Of a stretch of DNA of 64,000 nt, positions 38,494-45,996 are shown in pieces; position 1 is the stretch's first letter; each line of letters starts with the position of its first letter. This DNA comes from Rhodococcus pyridinivorans. Lineage in GTDB: Bacteria; Actinomycetota; Actinomycetes; Mycobacteriales; Mycobacteriaceae. The stretch is from positions 3,348,001 through 3,412,000 of the forward strand of contig NZ_FNRX01000002.1 of the NCBI RefSeq assembly GCF_900105195.1, written 5' to 3'. Under the pieces are notes generated by a model. That model saw only the letters and a list, made by a program, of their open reading frames with translations. It did not search any database and had not been told where the DNA came from. Made by a program: the position numbers and the translations under genes.

Positions 38494-38928
38494 TCAGCGC
38501 CGGCCGGCACCCGCGCGGCCCACCGCGGCCGACACCTCGGCGAAAACCTGGTCGAGCAACTCGACGTACCGGTCGATGTCACGGTCGGGACGGAGGTCGT
38601 CCCGCGCCGGGGCCAGGACGGTGACCGCCGAGCGCCACGGGCACCGCCGCGTACTCCGAGGGCAGATCCTCCCCGCGCTCGCGGTAGTAGCGCTCCATCG
38701 CGAGCGACACCGTCGTCGACGGCGAGGTCGGCCTTCACCCAGTAGGGATAGTCCAGTGAGCCCGGCGCGTCGGCGATCCGACGTGCCAGAGCACTGACCA
38801 GGTGCATGCGGGAGGCGAAGAACGACAGAATCGACTCGCGGTCCGGGGTGCGCCCCCGGTCCTCGGAGAAGACGGCGGACAAGGCCTTCTTCGTACCGAA
38901 CTCGCAGTTTCGTTCGTTCGGACGACAC
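38494..38928 (-). pseudogene. Frameshifted gene of unknown function between rpsO and ribF
   Basis: Three frames carry consecutive protein-like pieces: VSSERTKLRVRYEEG (from GTG 38928), then SAVFSEDRGRTPDRESILSF...HLVSALARRIADAPG..YWVKADLAVDDG, then VSLAMERYYRERGEDLPSEY, then VTVLAPARDDLRPDRDIDRY..LLDQVFAEVSAAVG to TGA 38494. Joining them needs single-base shifts near 38888, 38710 and 38630. Codon bias remains coding-like, so decay is recent, or the shifts are sequence errors. I do not recognise the family. M. tuberculosis has no obvious counterpart at this spot from memory. The remainder of the rpsO-ribF gap (38356-38493) holds only the rpsO promoter/ribosome site. Confidence 0.6.
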
Positions 38929-38952
38929 CGGACGGTCGACGGACACCCACGT

Positions 38953-38985
38953 CACTCGAGAGTCGGTATCACTCGAAGTCGGTGT
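38953..38985. repeat. Two tandem 16-17-bp repeats at the 3' end of ribF
   Basis: CACTCGAGAGTCGGTAT (38953-38969) and CACTCGAAGTCGGTGT (38970-38985), followed by a third partial copy beginning CACTGGGGAGTC that overlaps the ribF stop codon. The tract lies between ribF and the decayed gene. Confidence 0.6.
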
Positions 38986-39953
38986 CACTGGGGAGTCTTC
39001 GTGAGAACCTCTCGCGCCCGTTCGGCGTCGCGGTGCATCGCGGAGATCAACGCTTCCACGGAATCGAACTTCTCCATGCCCCGCAGCCGCTCGACGAAGT
39101 CGACCGCCACGTGCTGGCCGTAGAGATCGGCCTTCTCGTCGAGGACGAACGCCTCCACCGTGCGCTTGCGTCCGGAGAAGGTCGGATTGGTGCCCACCGA
39201 CACGGCTGCGAGGTAGCGCTGACCAGCTGTGAGTCCCTCGACGGGAGAACCGGAGTCGAGCACCGTGAACCAGGCCGCGTACACGCCGTCGGCGGGGATC
39301 GCCGCGTAGATCGGCGGTGCGACGTTGGCGGTCGGGAATCCGAGTCCGCGACCGCGACCGTCGCCGTGCACGACCACGCCTTCGACCCGGTGCGGGCGAC
39401 CGAGTGCGTCCGCGGCCGCAACGACGTCCCCGGCGTCGACGCACGAACGAATGTAGGTCGACGAGAACGTCACGGCGTGCTCGGCGACCAGCGTGAGCCC
39501 CTGCACCGCGAACCCGAAACGCTCACCGATCGAGCGCAGCATGTCGACGGTGCCGGCCGCCTTCTTTCCGAAGGTGAAGTTCTCCCCCACGACCACCTCG
39601 GCCACGTGCAGTCGCTCGACGAGGATCTCGTGGGCGTACCGCTCCGGCGAGAGCTTCATGAATTCCGGGGTGAACGGCATGACGCAGAAAACGTCGATAC
39701 CGAGTTCCTCGGCGAGCTCGGCGCGTCGCGCTAGGGTGGTCAGCTGCGCCGGGTGGCTGCCCGGGCGGACCACTTCCATGGGGTGGGGATCGAAGGTCAT
39801 GAGCACGGCGGCCACACCGCGTGCCCGCGCGGCCTCGACGGCACGCGCTATGAGCTGCTGATGGCCGCGGTGTACGCCGTCGAACACGCCGATCGTGAGT
39901 ACACACCGACCCCAGTCCGCAGGAATTTCGTCCAGACCTCGCCATCTCTGCAC
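38985..39953 (-). CDS. ribF: Bifunctional riboflavin kinase / FAD synthetase
   Basis: 322 residues. N-terminal FAD-synthetase (nucleotidyltransferase) domain with GVFDGVHRGHQQLI and the later SSTYIR motif; C-terminal flavokinase domain with GRGRGLGFPTAN and GVYAAWFTV. It converts riboflavin to FMN and then FAD. The start GTG 39953 lies six bases from TAGGCT (39960-39965) with no ribosome site, so the mRNA is probably leaderless. It is divergent from the metal ABC transporter. Confidence 0.97.
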   Translation of the reverse strand: MQRWRGLDEIPADWGRCVLTIGVFDGVHRGHQQLIARAVEAARARGVAAVLMTFDPHPMEVVRPGSHPAQLTTLARRAELAEELGIDVFCVMPFTPEFMKLSPERYAHEILVERLHVAEVVVGENFTFGKKAAGTVDMLRSIGERFGFAVQGLTLVAEHAVTFSSTYIRSCVDAGDVVAAADALGRPHRVEGVVVHGDGRGRGLGFPTANVAPPIYAAIPADGVYAAWFTVLDSGSPVEGLTAGQRYLAAVSVGTNPTFSGRKRTVEAFVLDEKADLYGQHVAVDFVERLRGMEKFDSVEALISAMHRDAERAREVLTKTPQ

Positions 39954-40039
39954 ATCGGCAGCCTACGGCCCGTGAGCGGGTCGGGCACGCCCGGATGGCT
40001 CCCGGAGCGCCCCACATGACGGTGACGGCTCGGCGAATG

Positions 40040-40062
40040 CATAATTTCGGTGTGCCGAACTT
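40040..40062 (+). promoter_or_regulatory. Promoter and palindromic operator of the metal ABC transporter
   Basis: CATAAT (40040-40045) is followed by six bases and GTG 40052. Overlapping it, AATTTCGG-TGTG-CCGAACTT (40043-40062) is a near-perfect palindrome (7 of 8 positions) covering the transcription start, ideal for a repressor. The downstream DtxR-family gene is the natural candidate regulator. Confidence 0.6.
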
Positions 40063-40999
40063 TTCGTCGAGAGCCCACAGAACACGGTCCGTATCCTCCC
40101 GTGCCGGTCGCATGATCGCCGCCTTCGCGGCCACGGCCTGCGCTGCCGCCCTCGCGGCATGTTCGACCACCGGTTCCGCCGACGATCGGCCCCTGGTCCT
40201 GACCACCTTCACCGTCCTCGCCGACATGGCGCGCAACGTCGGCGGCGACCACGTGCGGGTCGAGTCCATCACCAAGCCCGGCGCCGAGGTCCACGGCTAC
40301 GAGCCCACGCCGGGCGACCTGCGGTTCGCGACCGAGGCCGACCTCGTCCTCGACAACGGACTCGGTCTCGAGCGGTGGTTCGAACAGTTCGTCGCCGATG
40401 TCGACGCCGAGCACGTGGTCGTGAGCGAGGGTGTGGACCCACTGCCGATCGGTGAGGGCGCGACGACGGGTCCCTACAACCCCCACGCCTGGATGTCCCC
40501 GCTCGCCGCCCGCGTCTACGTCGACAACATCGCCGCGGCGCTGGCCGACCTCGCCCCCGAGCACGCGGACGACTTCGCGGCCCGCGCCGAGGCGTACAAG
40601 GCCGAACTCGACGGTCTCCACACCGAACTCGTCACCGCCCTCGACAGCGTGCCCGCCGACCGGCGCGCACTCGTCACCTGTGAGGGCGCGTTCAGCTATC
40701 TCGCGCGCGACGCCGGGCTGCAGGAGGCCTATCTGTGGCCGGTGAACTCCGACCAGCAGGGCACCCCGCAGCAGATCGCCCGGACCGTCGATTTCGTGCG
40801 CACCAACGAGGTTCCGGCGGTGTTCTGCGAATCGACCGTCTCGGACAAGGCGCAACGGCAGGTCGCGGCCGATACCGGAACGGAATTCGGCGGAATCCTC
40901 TACGTCGATTCGCTCTCCGAGGCGGACGGTCCCGTCCCCACCTACCTCGATCTGCTCCGACACGACATCGACGTCATCACGACGGGACTGAGGCCATGA
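40052..40999 (+). CDS. Mn/Zn-type ABC transporter substrate-binding lipoprotein
   Basis: 315 residues from GTG 40052; ATG codons at 40016 and 40037 lie upstream of the operator and are less likely. Signal peptide with basic head, hydrophobic core and lipobox LAAC (C37). It belongs to cluster A-I metal receptors (ZnuA/PsaA/MntC): metal ligands H81 (EVHGYEP) and H145 (NPHAWMSP), then CES and VDSLSE for the acidic ligands. There is no long His-rich loop of the kind common in zinc receptors, which with the nearby DtxR/MntR-like gene favours manganese. First gene of a three-gene transporter operon. Confidence 0.88.
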   Translation: MPNFSSRAHRTRSVSSRAGRMIAAFAATACAAALAACSTTGSADDRPLVLTTFTVLADMARNVGGDHVRVESITKPGAEVHGYEPTPGDLRFATEADLVLDNGLGLERWFEQFVADVDAEHVVVSEGVDPLPIGEGATTGPYNPHAWMSPLAARVYVDNIAAALADLAPEHADDFAARAEAYKAELDGLHTELVTALDSVPADRRALVTCEGAFSYLARDAGLQEAYLWPVNSDQQGTPQQIARTVDFVRTNEVPAVFCESTVSDKAQRQVAADTGTEFGGILYVDSLSEADGPVPTYLDLLRHDIDVITTGLRP

Positions 41000-41793
41000 C
41001 TTCGACACTCGACACACCGGCACTGTTCGTCGACGACGTGACGGTGCGCTACGACACCGTCCTGGCCCTGCAGAACGTCACCCTGAAACTCGCACCCGGC
41101 CGCGTCTGCGGACTCGTGGGAACCAACGGCTCGGGTAAGTCGACGCTGTTCAAGACGATCATGGGTCTCGTGCGACCCACCTCGGGTCGCGTCACCATCG
41201 GCGGGACGACCACCGCCGTGGCGCGTCGCCGCACGCAGGTCGCCTACGTGCCGCAGTCCGAGGCCGTCGACTGGAACTTCCCGATCGGCGTGCGCGACGT
41301 CGTCATGACGGGCCGTTACGGCCACCAGGGCTTCCTGCGCCGCCCGCGCCCCGCCGACCACGAAGCCGTCGACGCCGCGCTCGAACGCGTGGGCATGACC
41401 GCGTTGTCCGGCCGGCAGATCGGGCAGCTCTCGGGCGGCCAGCGCAAGCGTGTCTTCGTGGCACGGGCGATCGCGCAGGGCTCGCCGCTGCTGCTGCTCG
41501 ATGAGCCGTTCGCGGGGGTCGACACCACCACCGAGCACGCGCTGACCGGCGTCATCCGCGAACTGGCGGCGAGCGGCCACGCGATCCTCGTCGCCACCCA
41601 CGATCTTGCAGGTCTGGCGGAACTGTGCGACGAGGCGGTACTGCTGCAGCGGCGCGTGCTGGTGCACGGCTCCCCCGAGGAGGTCCTCCTCCCGGAGAAC
41701 CTCGCCCGCGCCTTCGGCGCTCCCCCACCTGCGAACGGTGGACGAGCCGAGGACGTCGCACGGGAGACATACGCACAGGAGGCCGGACGATGA
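40996..41793 (+). CDS. Mn/Zn-type ABC transporter ATP-binding protein
   Basis: 265 residues. Walker A GTNGSGKST at 42-50, Q-loop YVPQSEAVDWNFP typical of the manganese/zinc/iron chelate group, signature LSGGQ at 145-149, Walker B LLLLDEP at 166-171, and switch ATHD. ATG 40996 overlaps the receptor gene's stop (ATGA), and the stop overlaps the permease start, so the three subunits are co-translated. Confidence 0.93.
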   Translation: MTSTLDTPALFVDDVTVRYDTVLALQNVTLKLAPGRVCGLVGTNGSGKSTLFKTIMGLVRPTSGRVTIGGTTTAVARRRTQVAYVPQSEAVDWNFPIGVRDVVMTGRYGHQGFLRRPRPADHEAVDAALERVGMTALSGRQIGQLSGGQRKRVFVARAIAQGSPLLLLDEPFAGVDTTTEHALTGVIRELAASGHAILVATHDLAGLAELCDEAVLLQRRVLVHGSPEEVLLPENLARAFGAPPPANGGRAEDVARETYAQEAGR

Positions 41794-42683
41794 TCGACGT
41801 GCTGATCGAACCCCTGCAGTACGGCTTCATGCAGCGCGCGCTGCTCGTCGCGGTCGCCGCGACGATCGTGTGCGCGCTGCTCAGCTGCTGGCTCGTGCTC
41901 ATCGGCTGGTCGCTGATGGGCGACGCGGTCTCGCACGCCGTGCTGCCCGGTGTCGTCCTCGCCTATCTGGTGGGGGTGCCGTTCGCGCTCGGAGCCCTCG
42001 TCTTCGCCGGCATCGCCGTCGCGTTGATCTGGCTCGTCCGCGGCACGAGCCGCGTCAAGGAGGACGCCACCATCGGCATCGTCTTCACGACACTGTTCGC
42101 CCTGGGCGTGGTGCTGATCTCGAAGAACCCGAGCCAGATCGACCTGCACCACGTGCTGTTCGGAAACCTGCTCGGGCTCGCGACGGGCGACGTCTGGCAG
42201 GTGTCGATCCTGGCGGCCGTCGTGCTGGCCGTCCTCGTCGCGAAGCGCCGCGATCTGACGCTGTTCGCCTTCGACCGCGTCCAGGCGCACACCCTCGGCC
42301 TGTCCCCCGCCGCGCTGTCGGCGTTGCTGTTGTCGCTGCTCGCGGTGACGATCGTCAGCGCGCTGCAGGCGGTCGGCGTGATCCTCGTCGTCGCGATGCT
42401 CATCATCCCCGGCGCGACCGCCTATCTGCTCACCGACCGGATGGCCCGGATGCTGGTGATCGCACCGGTACTCGCAGTGATCGCCTCGGTGGTCGGTGTG
42501 TACACGAGCTACTACACCGACGCCGCGACCGGCGGCGTGGTGGTGCTCGCCCAGGCCGTGGTCTTCACCCTCGCGTACCTGTTCGCTCCGCGTCAGGGTG
42601 TCGTCACCCGGCTCGTGATGCGTCGCCGCGCGCCGGAGGGCGAAAGGACCAGCGAGCCGACGGAGAGCGTGATTCCCGGGTGA
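41790..42683 (+). CDS. Mn/Zn-type ABC transporter permease
   Basis: 297 residues, ABC-3 family membrane subunit with eight or nine helices. It begins MIDVLIEPLQYGFMQRALL and has the coupling segment GDAVSHAVLPGVVLAYL and GVILVVAMLIIPGATAYLL, both diagnostic. It forms the channel for the metal receptor encoded upstream. The regulator gene follows after 20 bases with its own -10. Confidence 0.93.
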   Translation: MIDVLIEPLQYGFMQRALLVAVAATIVCALLSCWLVLIGWSLMGDAVSHAVLPGVVLAYLVGVPFALGALVFAGIAVALIWLVRGTSRVKEDATIGIVFTTLFALGVVLISKNPSQIDLHHVLFGNLLGLATGDVWQVSILAAVVLAVLVAKRRDLTLFAFDRVQAHTLGLSPAALSALLLSLLAVTIVSALQAVGVILVVAMLIIPGATAYLLTDRMARMLVIAPVLAVIASVVGVYTSYYTDAATGGVVVLAQAVVFTLAYLFAPRQGVVTRLVMRRRAPEGERTSEPTESVIPG

Positions 42684-42691
42684 CGGTTACC

Positions 42692-42697
42692 TAAGCT
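42692..42697 (+). promoter_or_regulatory. -10 of the DtxR-family regulator gene
   Basis: TAAGCT, six bases (ggacgc), then GTG 42704: a leaderless promoter layout within the 20-base gap after the permease gene. It would allow the regulator to be made independently of the transporter operon. Confidence 0.45.
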
Positions 42698-42703
42698 GGA
42701 CGC

Positions 42704-43396
42704 GTGCCTGAGAGTAACGAGACCACCGCGACCGAGCTGCTGTCCTCGGTCGCACAGGACTATCTCAAGATCATGTGGACGGTCCAGGAGTGGTCCGGGG
42801 AGAAGATCTCCACCAAGCTGCTCGCCGAGAAGCTGGGCGTGTCGGCGTCCACGGTGTCCGAAGCGGTACGCCGCCTCGCGGACCAGGGACTCGTCGACCA
42901 CGAGCGCTACGGCGCGATCTCCCTCACCGACGAGGGCCGGCAGGCCGCCGTGGCGATGGTCCGGCGCCACCGCCTCATCGAGACCTTCCTGGTCCGCGAG
43001 CTCGGCTACGGGTGGGACGAAGTGCACGACGAGGCCGAGATCCTCGAGCACGCCGTCTCCGAACGGATGGTCGCAGCGATCGACACCAAACTCGGTCATC
43101 CCGAACGCGACCCGCACGGCGACCCGATCCCGGCGCCCGACGGCACGATCCCGTCACCACCCGCCCGCGCCCTGAGCGAGTTCAACGACGGCGACCACGG
43201 CCGCGTGGCCCGCATCTCCGACTCAGACCCCGCGATGCTGCGCTACTTCGACGAGGTCGGGATCGCCCTCGACACCGACATCACCGTGCTCGAACGTCGC
43301 GACTTCGCCGGAACCATCTCGGTCCGGTTGGGCCGGACCGAGGGCCGCACGATCGATCTCGGTCACCCGGCGGCGGAAGCGATCTGGCTCGTCTGA
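42704..43396 (+). CDS. mntR: DtxR/MntR family metal-dependent transcriptional regulator
   Basis: 230 residues. N-terminal winged helix (AQDYLKIMWTVQEW, LAEKLGVSASTVSEAVRRLADQGL), dimerisation/metal domain with E-H ligands (MVRRHRLIETFLVRELGYGWDEVHDEAE...EHAVSERM) and a C-terminal SH3-like FeoA domain (about 156-230). It is the probable orthologue of Rv2788 (SirR/MntR). Its position behind the transporter and the palindrome at 40043-40062 suggest it represses uptake when metal is sufficient. Confidence 0.9.
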   Translation: MPESNETTATELLSSVAQDYLKIMWTVQEWSGEKISTKLLAEKLGVSASTVSEAVRRLADQGLVDHERYGAISLTDEGRQAAVAMVRRHRLIETFLVRELGYGWDEVHDEAEILEHAVSERMVAAIDTKLGHPERDPHGDPIPAPDGTIPSPPARALSEFNDGDHGRVARISDSDPAMLRYFDEVGIALDTDITVLERRDFAGTISVRLGRTEGRTIDLGHPAAEAIWLV

Positions 43397-43427
43397 GCCG
43401 GCTGCGATCCGGCCCGTCCGAGCCCGC

Positions 43428-44351
43428 TCACATGTTGGAGGGGCGCACCACGAACACCGCCGCAGCCCGCTTGCCCTTCTCCTGCAGCAGCGCTGCAGCC
43501 CGACCCTGCGCATCCACGGCGCCGTAGACGCCGTGGATCCCGACGGGCTCGAGCCAGCGGCCGTTCGCGAGCAGCCCCACCTCCTCGTCGCTGATGGTGC
43601 GGCACTCGAAGGCCGTGCGCACGGCCGCGTCGATGTCGAGGCTCGGCGTCGGGTCGTCGGCGAGCTGTTCGAGCGTGCGGGCATGTTCGAGGCCGAACGG
43701 GCCGACCTTCGTGCGACGCAGCGCCGTGAGATGACCGCCCACTCCGAGGGCCGCGCCGAGATCGCGTGCGAGCGCCCGAATGTAGGTGCCGGACGAGCAG
43801 TCCACGTCGACGTCGACGTCCACGAAGCCGCTCCCGGGCACATCGCGGCGGGCGAGGACGTCGAACCGCGAGACCGTGACCGGCCGGGCCTTCAACTCGA
43901 CCGCCTCCCCCTCGCGCATGCGGGCGTAGGCGCGCTTGCCGTCGATCTTGATGGCGCTGACGCTGGCGGGCACCTGCTGGATGTCGCCTGTCAGCGCGGC
44001 CACGCCCTCGCCGATCTGCTCGTCGGTCACGTGCGTCGCATCGGTGGTCGCGACGGTCTCGCCTTCCGCGTCGTCCGTGACGGTGCTCTGCCCGAGACGG
44101 ATCGTCGCGGTGTACGACTTGGTCGTCAGTGCGAGCAGCCCGAGCAGCTTGGTGGCGCGCTCGACGCCGAGGACGAGCACGCCCGTCGCCATGGGGTCGA
44201 GAGTGCCCGCGTGCCCGACCTTGCGGGTGCCGAGCAGTCGGCGGCAGCGCGCCACCACGTCGTGGCTCGTCATGCCGGCCGGCTTGTCGACGACGAGCAG
44301 GCCTGCGCGGGCGAGTGCCGGATGTTCCTGCGGGGGTGCGGCGTCGTTCAT
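43428..44351 (-). CDS. truB: tRNA pseudouridine(55) synthase TruB
   Basis: 307 residues. Catalytic aspartate D52 in GHAGTLDPMATGVL; also KSYTATIRLG and CSSGTYIRALARDLG. It modifies U55 in the T-loop of tRNAs. ATG 44351 overlaps the stop of the PptT gene by one base (ATGA), so the pair is coupled. A GCCGG/CCGGC hairpin (43397-43413) lies in the short gap facing the convergent regulator gene. Confidence 0.97.
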   Translation of the reverse strand: MNDAAPPQEHPALARAGLLVVDKPAGMTSHDVVARCRRLLGTRKVGHAGTLDPMATGVLVLGVERATKLLGLLALTTKSYTATIRLGQSTVTDDAEGETVATTDATHVTDEQIGEGVAALTGDIQQVPASVSAIKIDGKRAYARMREGEAVELKARPVTVSRFDVLARRDVPGSGFVDVDVDVDCSSGTYIRALARDLGAALGVGGHLTALRRTKVGPFGLEHARTLEQLADDPTPSLDIDAAVRTAFECRTISDEEVGLLANGRWLEPVGIHGVYGAVDAQGRAAALLQEKGKRAAAVFVVRPSNM

Positions 44352-45058
44352 CAGCGCACCGTGATCGCGGTGAGGACGAGACCGTCGGCGATGAGCCACC
44401 GTCCGTCGAAGCCCGTCAGCGGCTGCCCGTCGAGGGTGTCGCCGGGGACGAGCAGTCGCGAGTGGAAGGTGCCGGTGACCACGTCCGAGGTGGTGTCGCG
44501 CTCGAAGGTGATGTGGGCGTCCTCGAAGCCCAGCCACCTCTTCGTCAGCGGGAACCACGCCTTGTAGGTGGCCTCCTTGGCGCAGAACAGCAGACGGTCC
44601 CAGTGCAGGTCGTCGCCGGCTGAGGCGAGCCACTCGCGTTCGGGTTCGAGGCTCACCGCGGGCAGCACCCCGTCGGGGAGCACGTCGTGCGGTTCGGCGT
44701 CGATGCCGAGCGATCGGATCTGCAGCGAATAGCCCAGCACGGCACCGCGATAGCCGTCGCAGTGGGTGAGGCTGCCGACGACGCCGCGAGGCCAGACGGG
44801 ATCGCCCATCTCTCCGCGCAGTACCGGCGCGGGGTCGACGCCGAGGGTGCGCATGGCCTGGCGGGCGCAATGACGGGCACCGGCGAACTCGCGGCGCCGC
44901 TTCTCCACGGCCCGCGCCACGAGCGGCTCCTCCTGGGGATGCGGCCGCAGTCCCGGTGGGTCCTCGAACAACTCGGCTGCAGCGACGCCGTCCGGCACGA
45001 TGCGCCCGATCAGCGCGCCGCGCGTGTCCGTCTTCTGCCCGGTGTCCGGTTCGGTCAC
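44351..45058 (-). CDS. pptT: 4'-phosphopantetheinyl transferase (PptT/Sfp-type)
   Basis: 235 residues. Motifs RRREFAGARHCAR (57-69), GSLTHCDGYRGA (95-106), GIDAEP (118-123, magnesium ligands) and FCAKEATYKAW (158-168). The enzyme activates acyl and peptidyl carrier proteins, including those for mycolic acid and siderophore synthesis. GTG 45058 overlaps the stop of the phosphoesterase gene (GTGA). The order phosphoesterase-pptT-truB is that of Rv2795c-Rv2794c-Rv2793c. Confidence 0.95.
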   Translation of the reverse strand: MTEPDTGQKTDTRGALIGRIVPDGVAAAELFEDPPGLRPHPQEEPLVARAVEKRRREFAGARHCARQAMRTLGVDPAPVLRGEMGDPVWPRGVVGSLTHCDGYRGAVLGYSLQIRSLGIDAEPHDVLPDGVLPAVSLEPEREWLASAGDDLHWDRLLFCAKEATYKAWFPLTKRWLGFEDAHITFERDTTSDVVTGTFHSRLLVPGDTLDGQPLTGFDGRWLIADGLVLTAITVR

Positions 45059-45993
45059 CGCAACTCCTTCTCTCGTTGAGCCCGCATCTTCTCGGCCTCG
45101 GCTTCCATCTCGGGGGTCACGGTGAAATGACCGCCCCACTTGTTCAGGCTGCCCGGCGGATACTCCGGGACGGGGAGGATCTGCCGCAGGGGCTGCTCCG
45201 GCATGCCGCGTCGCTGCCATTCGCGCGGGTAGCCGACCGAGACCTCCTCGAAGCGCACCCCGTCGTAGTAGGTGGTCCGCGGGATATGCAGGTGGCCGTA
45301 CACGCTGCACAGCGCCCGGTAGCGCAGGTGCCAGTCGGCCGTCTCGGTGGTACCGCACCACAGGGCGAACTCGGGGTAGAACAGCATCCGCGTGGGTTCG
45401 CGCACCAGCGGGAAGTGGTTGATCAGCACGGTGGGCAGGGCGGGGTCGAGCGCGTCGAGACGGGCGCGGGTCTGATCCACGCGTACCCGGCACCAGGTGT
45501 CGCGCGTGATGTACGGATCCGGCTTCAGCAGGAACTCGTCGGTCGCGACGACGTTGCGTTCGCGCGCCAGCGCGAGCCCGTCCGCCTTCGTCGTGGTGCC
45601 CTCCGGCAGGAACGAGTAGTCGTAGAGCAGGAACATCGGCACGAGCACCACCGGCCCGTCCTCGCCCTCCCAGATCGGATACGGATCCTCAGGGGTGAGC
45701 ACGTCGAGTTCGCGGCACATCGTGACGAGATAGTCGTAGCGCGCGACCCCGAACATCTGCACCGGGTCCTTGGCGGTCGTCCACAGTTCGTGGTTGCCGG
45801 GTACCCAGATCACCTTCGCGAACCGGCTGCGGAGCAGCGACAGCGCCCACCGGATGTCGTCGGTCTTCTCCGACACGTCGCCCGCGACGATCAACCAGTC
45901 GTCGGGCGACTCCGGATACAGGTCCTCGGTGACCGGCCGGTTGCCCCGATGACCCACATGGATGTCGCTGATCGCCCACAGCTTCGCTGCCAC
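45055..45993 (-). CDS. Calcineurin-like metallophosphoesterase (Rv2795c-like)
   Basis: 312 residues. The metal motifs of the family are complete: D10-x-H12 in SDIHVGH, GD with D39, GNHE (66-69), then INHFPL and YGHLHIPR. The natural substrate is unknown. In mycobacteria the homologue partners functionally with PptT by removing the pantetheine arm from carrier proteins (PptH), so the same antagonism is likely here given the four-base overlap with pptT. The start is GTG 45993, three bases after the MATE exporter stop. Confidence 0.9.
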   Translation of the reverse strand: MAAKLWAISDIHVGHRGNRPVTEDLYPESPDDWLIVAGDVSEKTDDIRWALSLLRSRFAKVIWVPGNHELWTTAKDPVQMFGVARYDYLVTMCRELDVLTPEDPYPIWEGEDGPVVLVPMFLLYDYSFLPEGTTTKADGLALARERNVVATDEFLLKPDPYITRDTWCRVRVDQTRARLDALDPALPTVLINHFPLVREPTRMLFYPEFALWCGTTETADWHLRYRALCSVYGHLHIPRTTYYDGVRFEEVSVGYPREWQRRGMPEQPLRQILPVPEYPPGSLNKWGGHFTVTPEMEAEAEKMRAQREKELR

Positions 45994-45996
45994 GCA

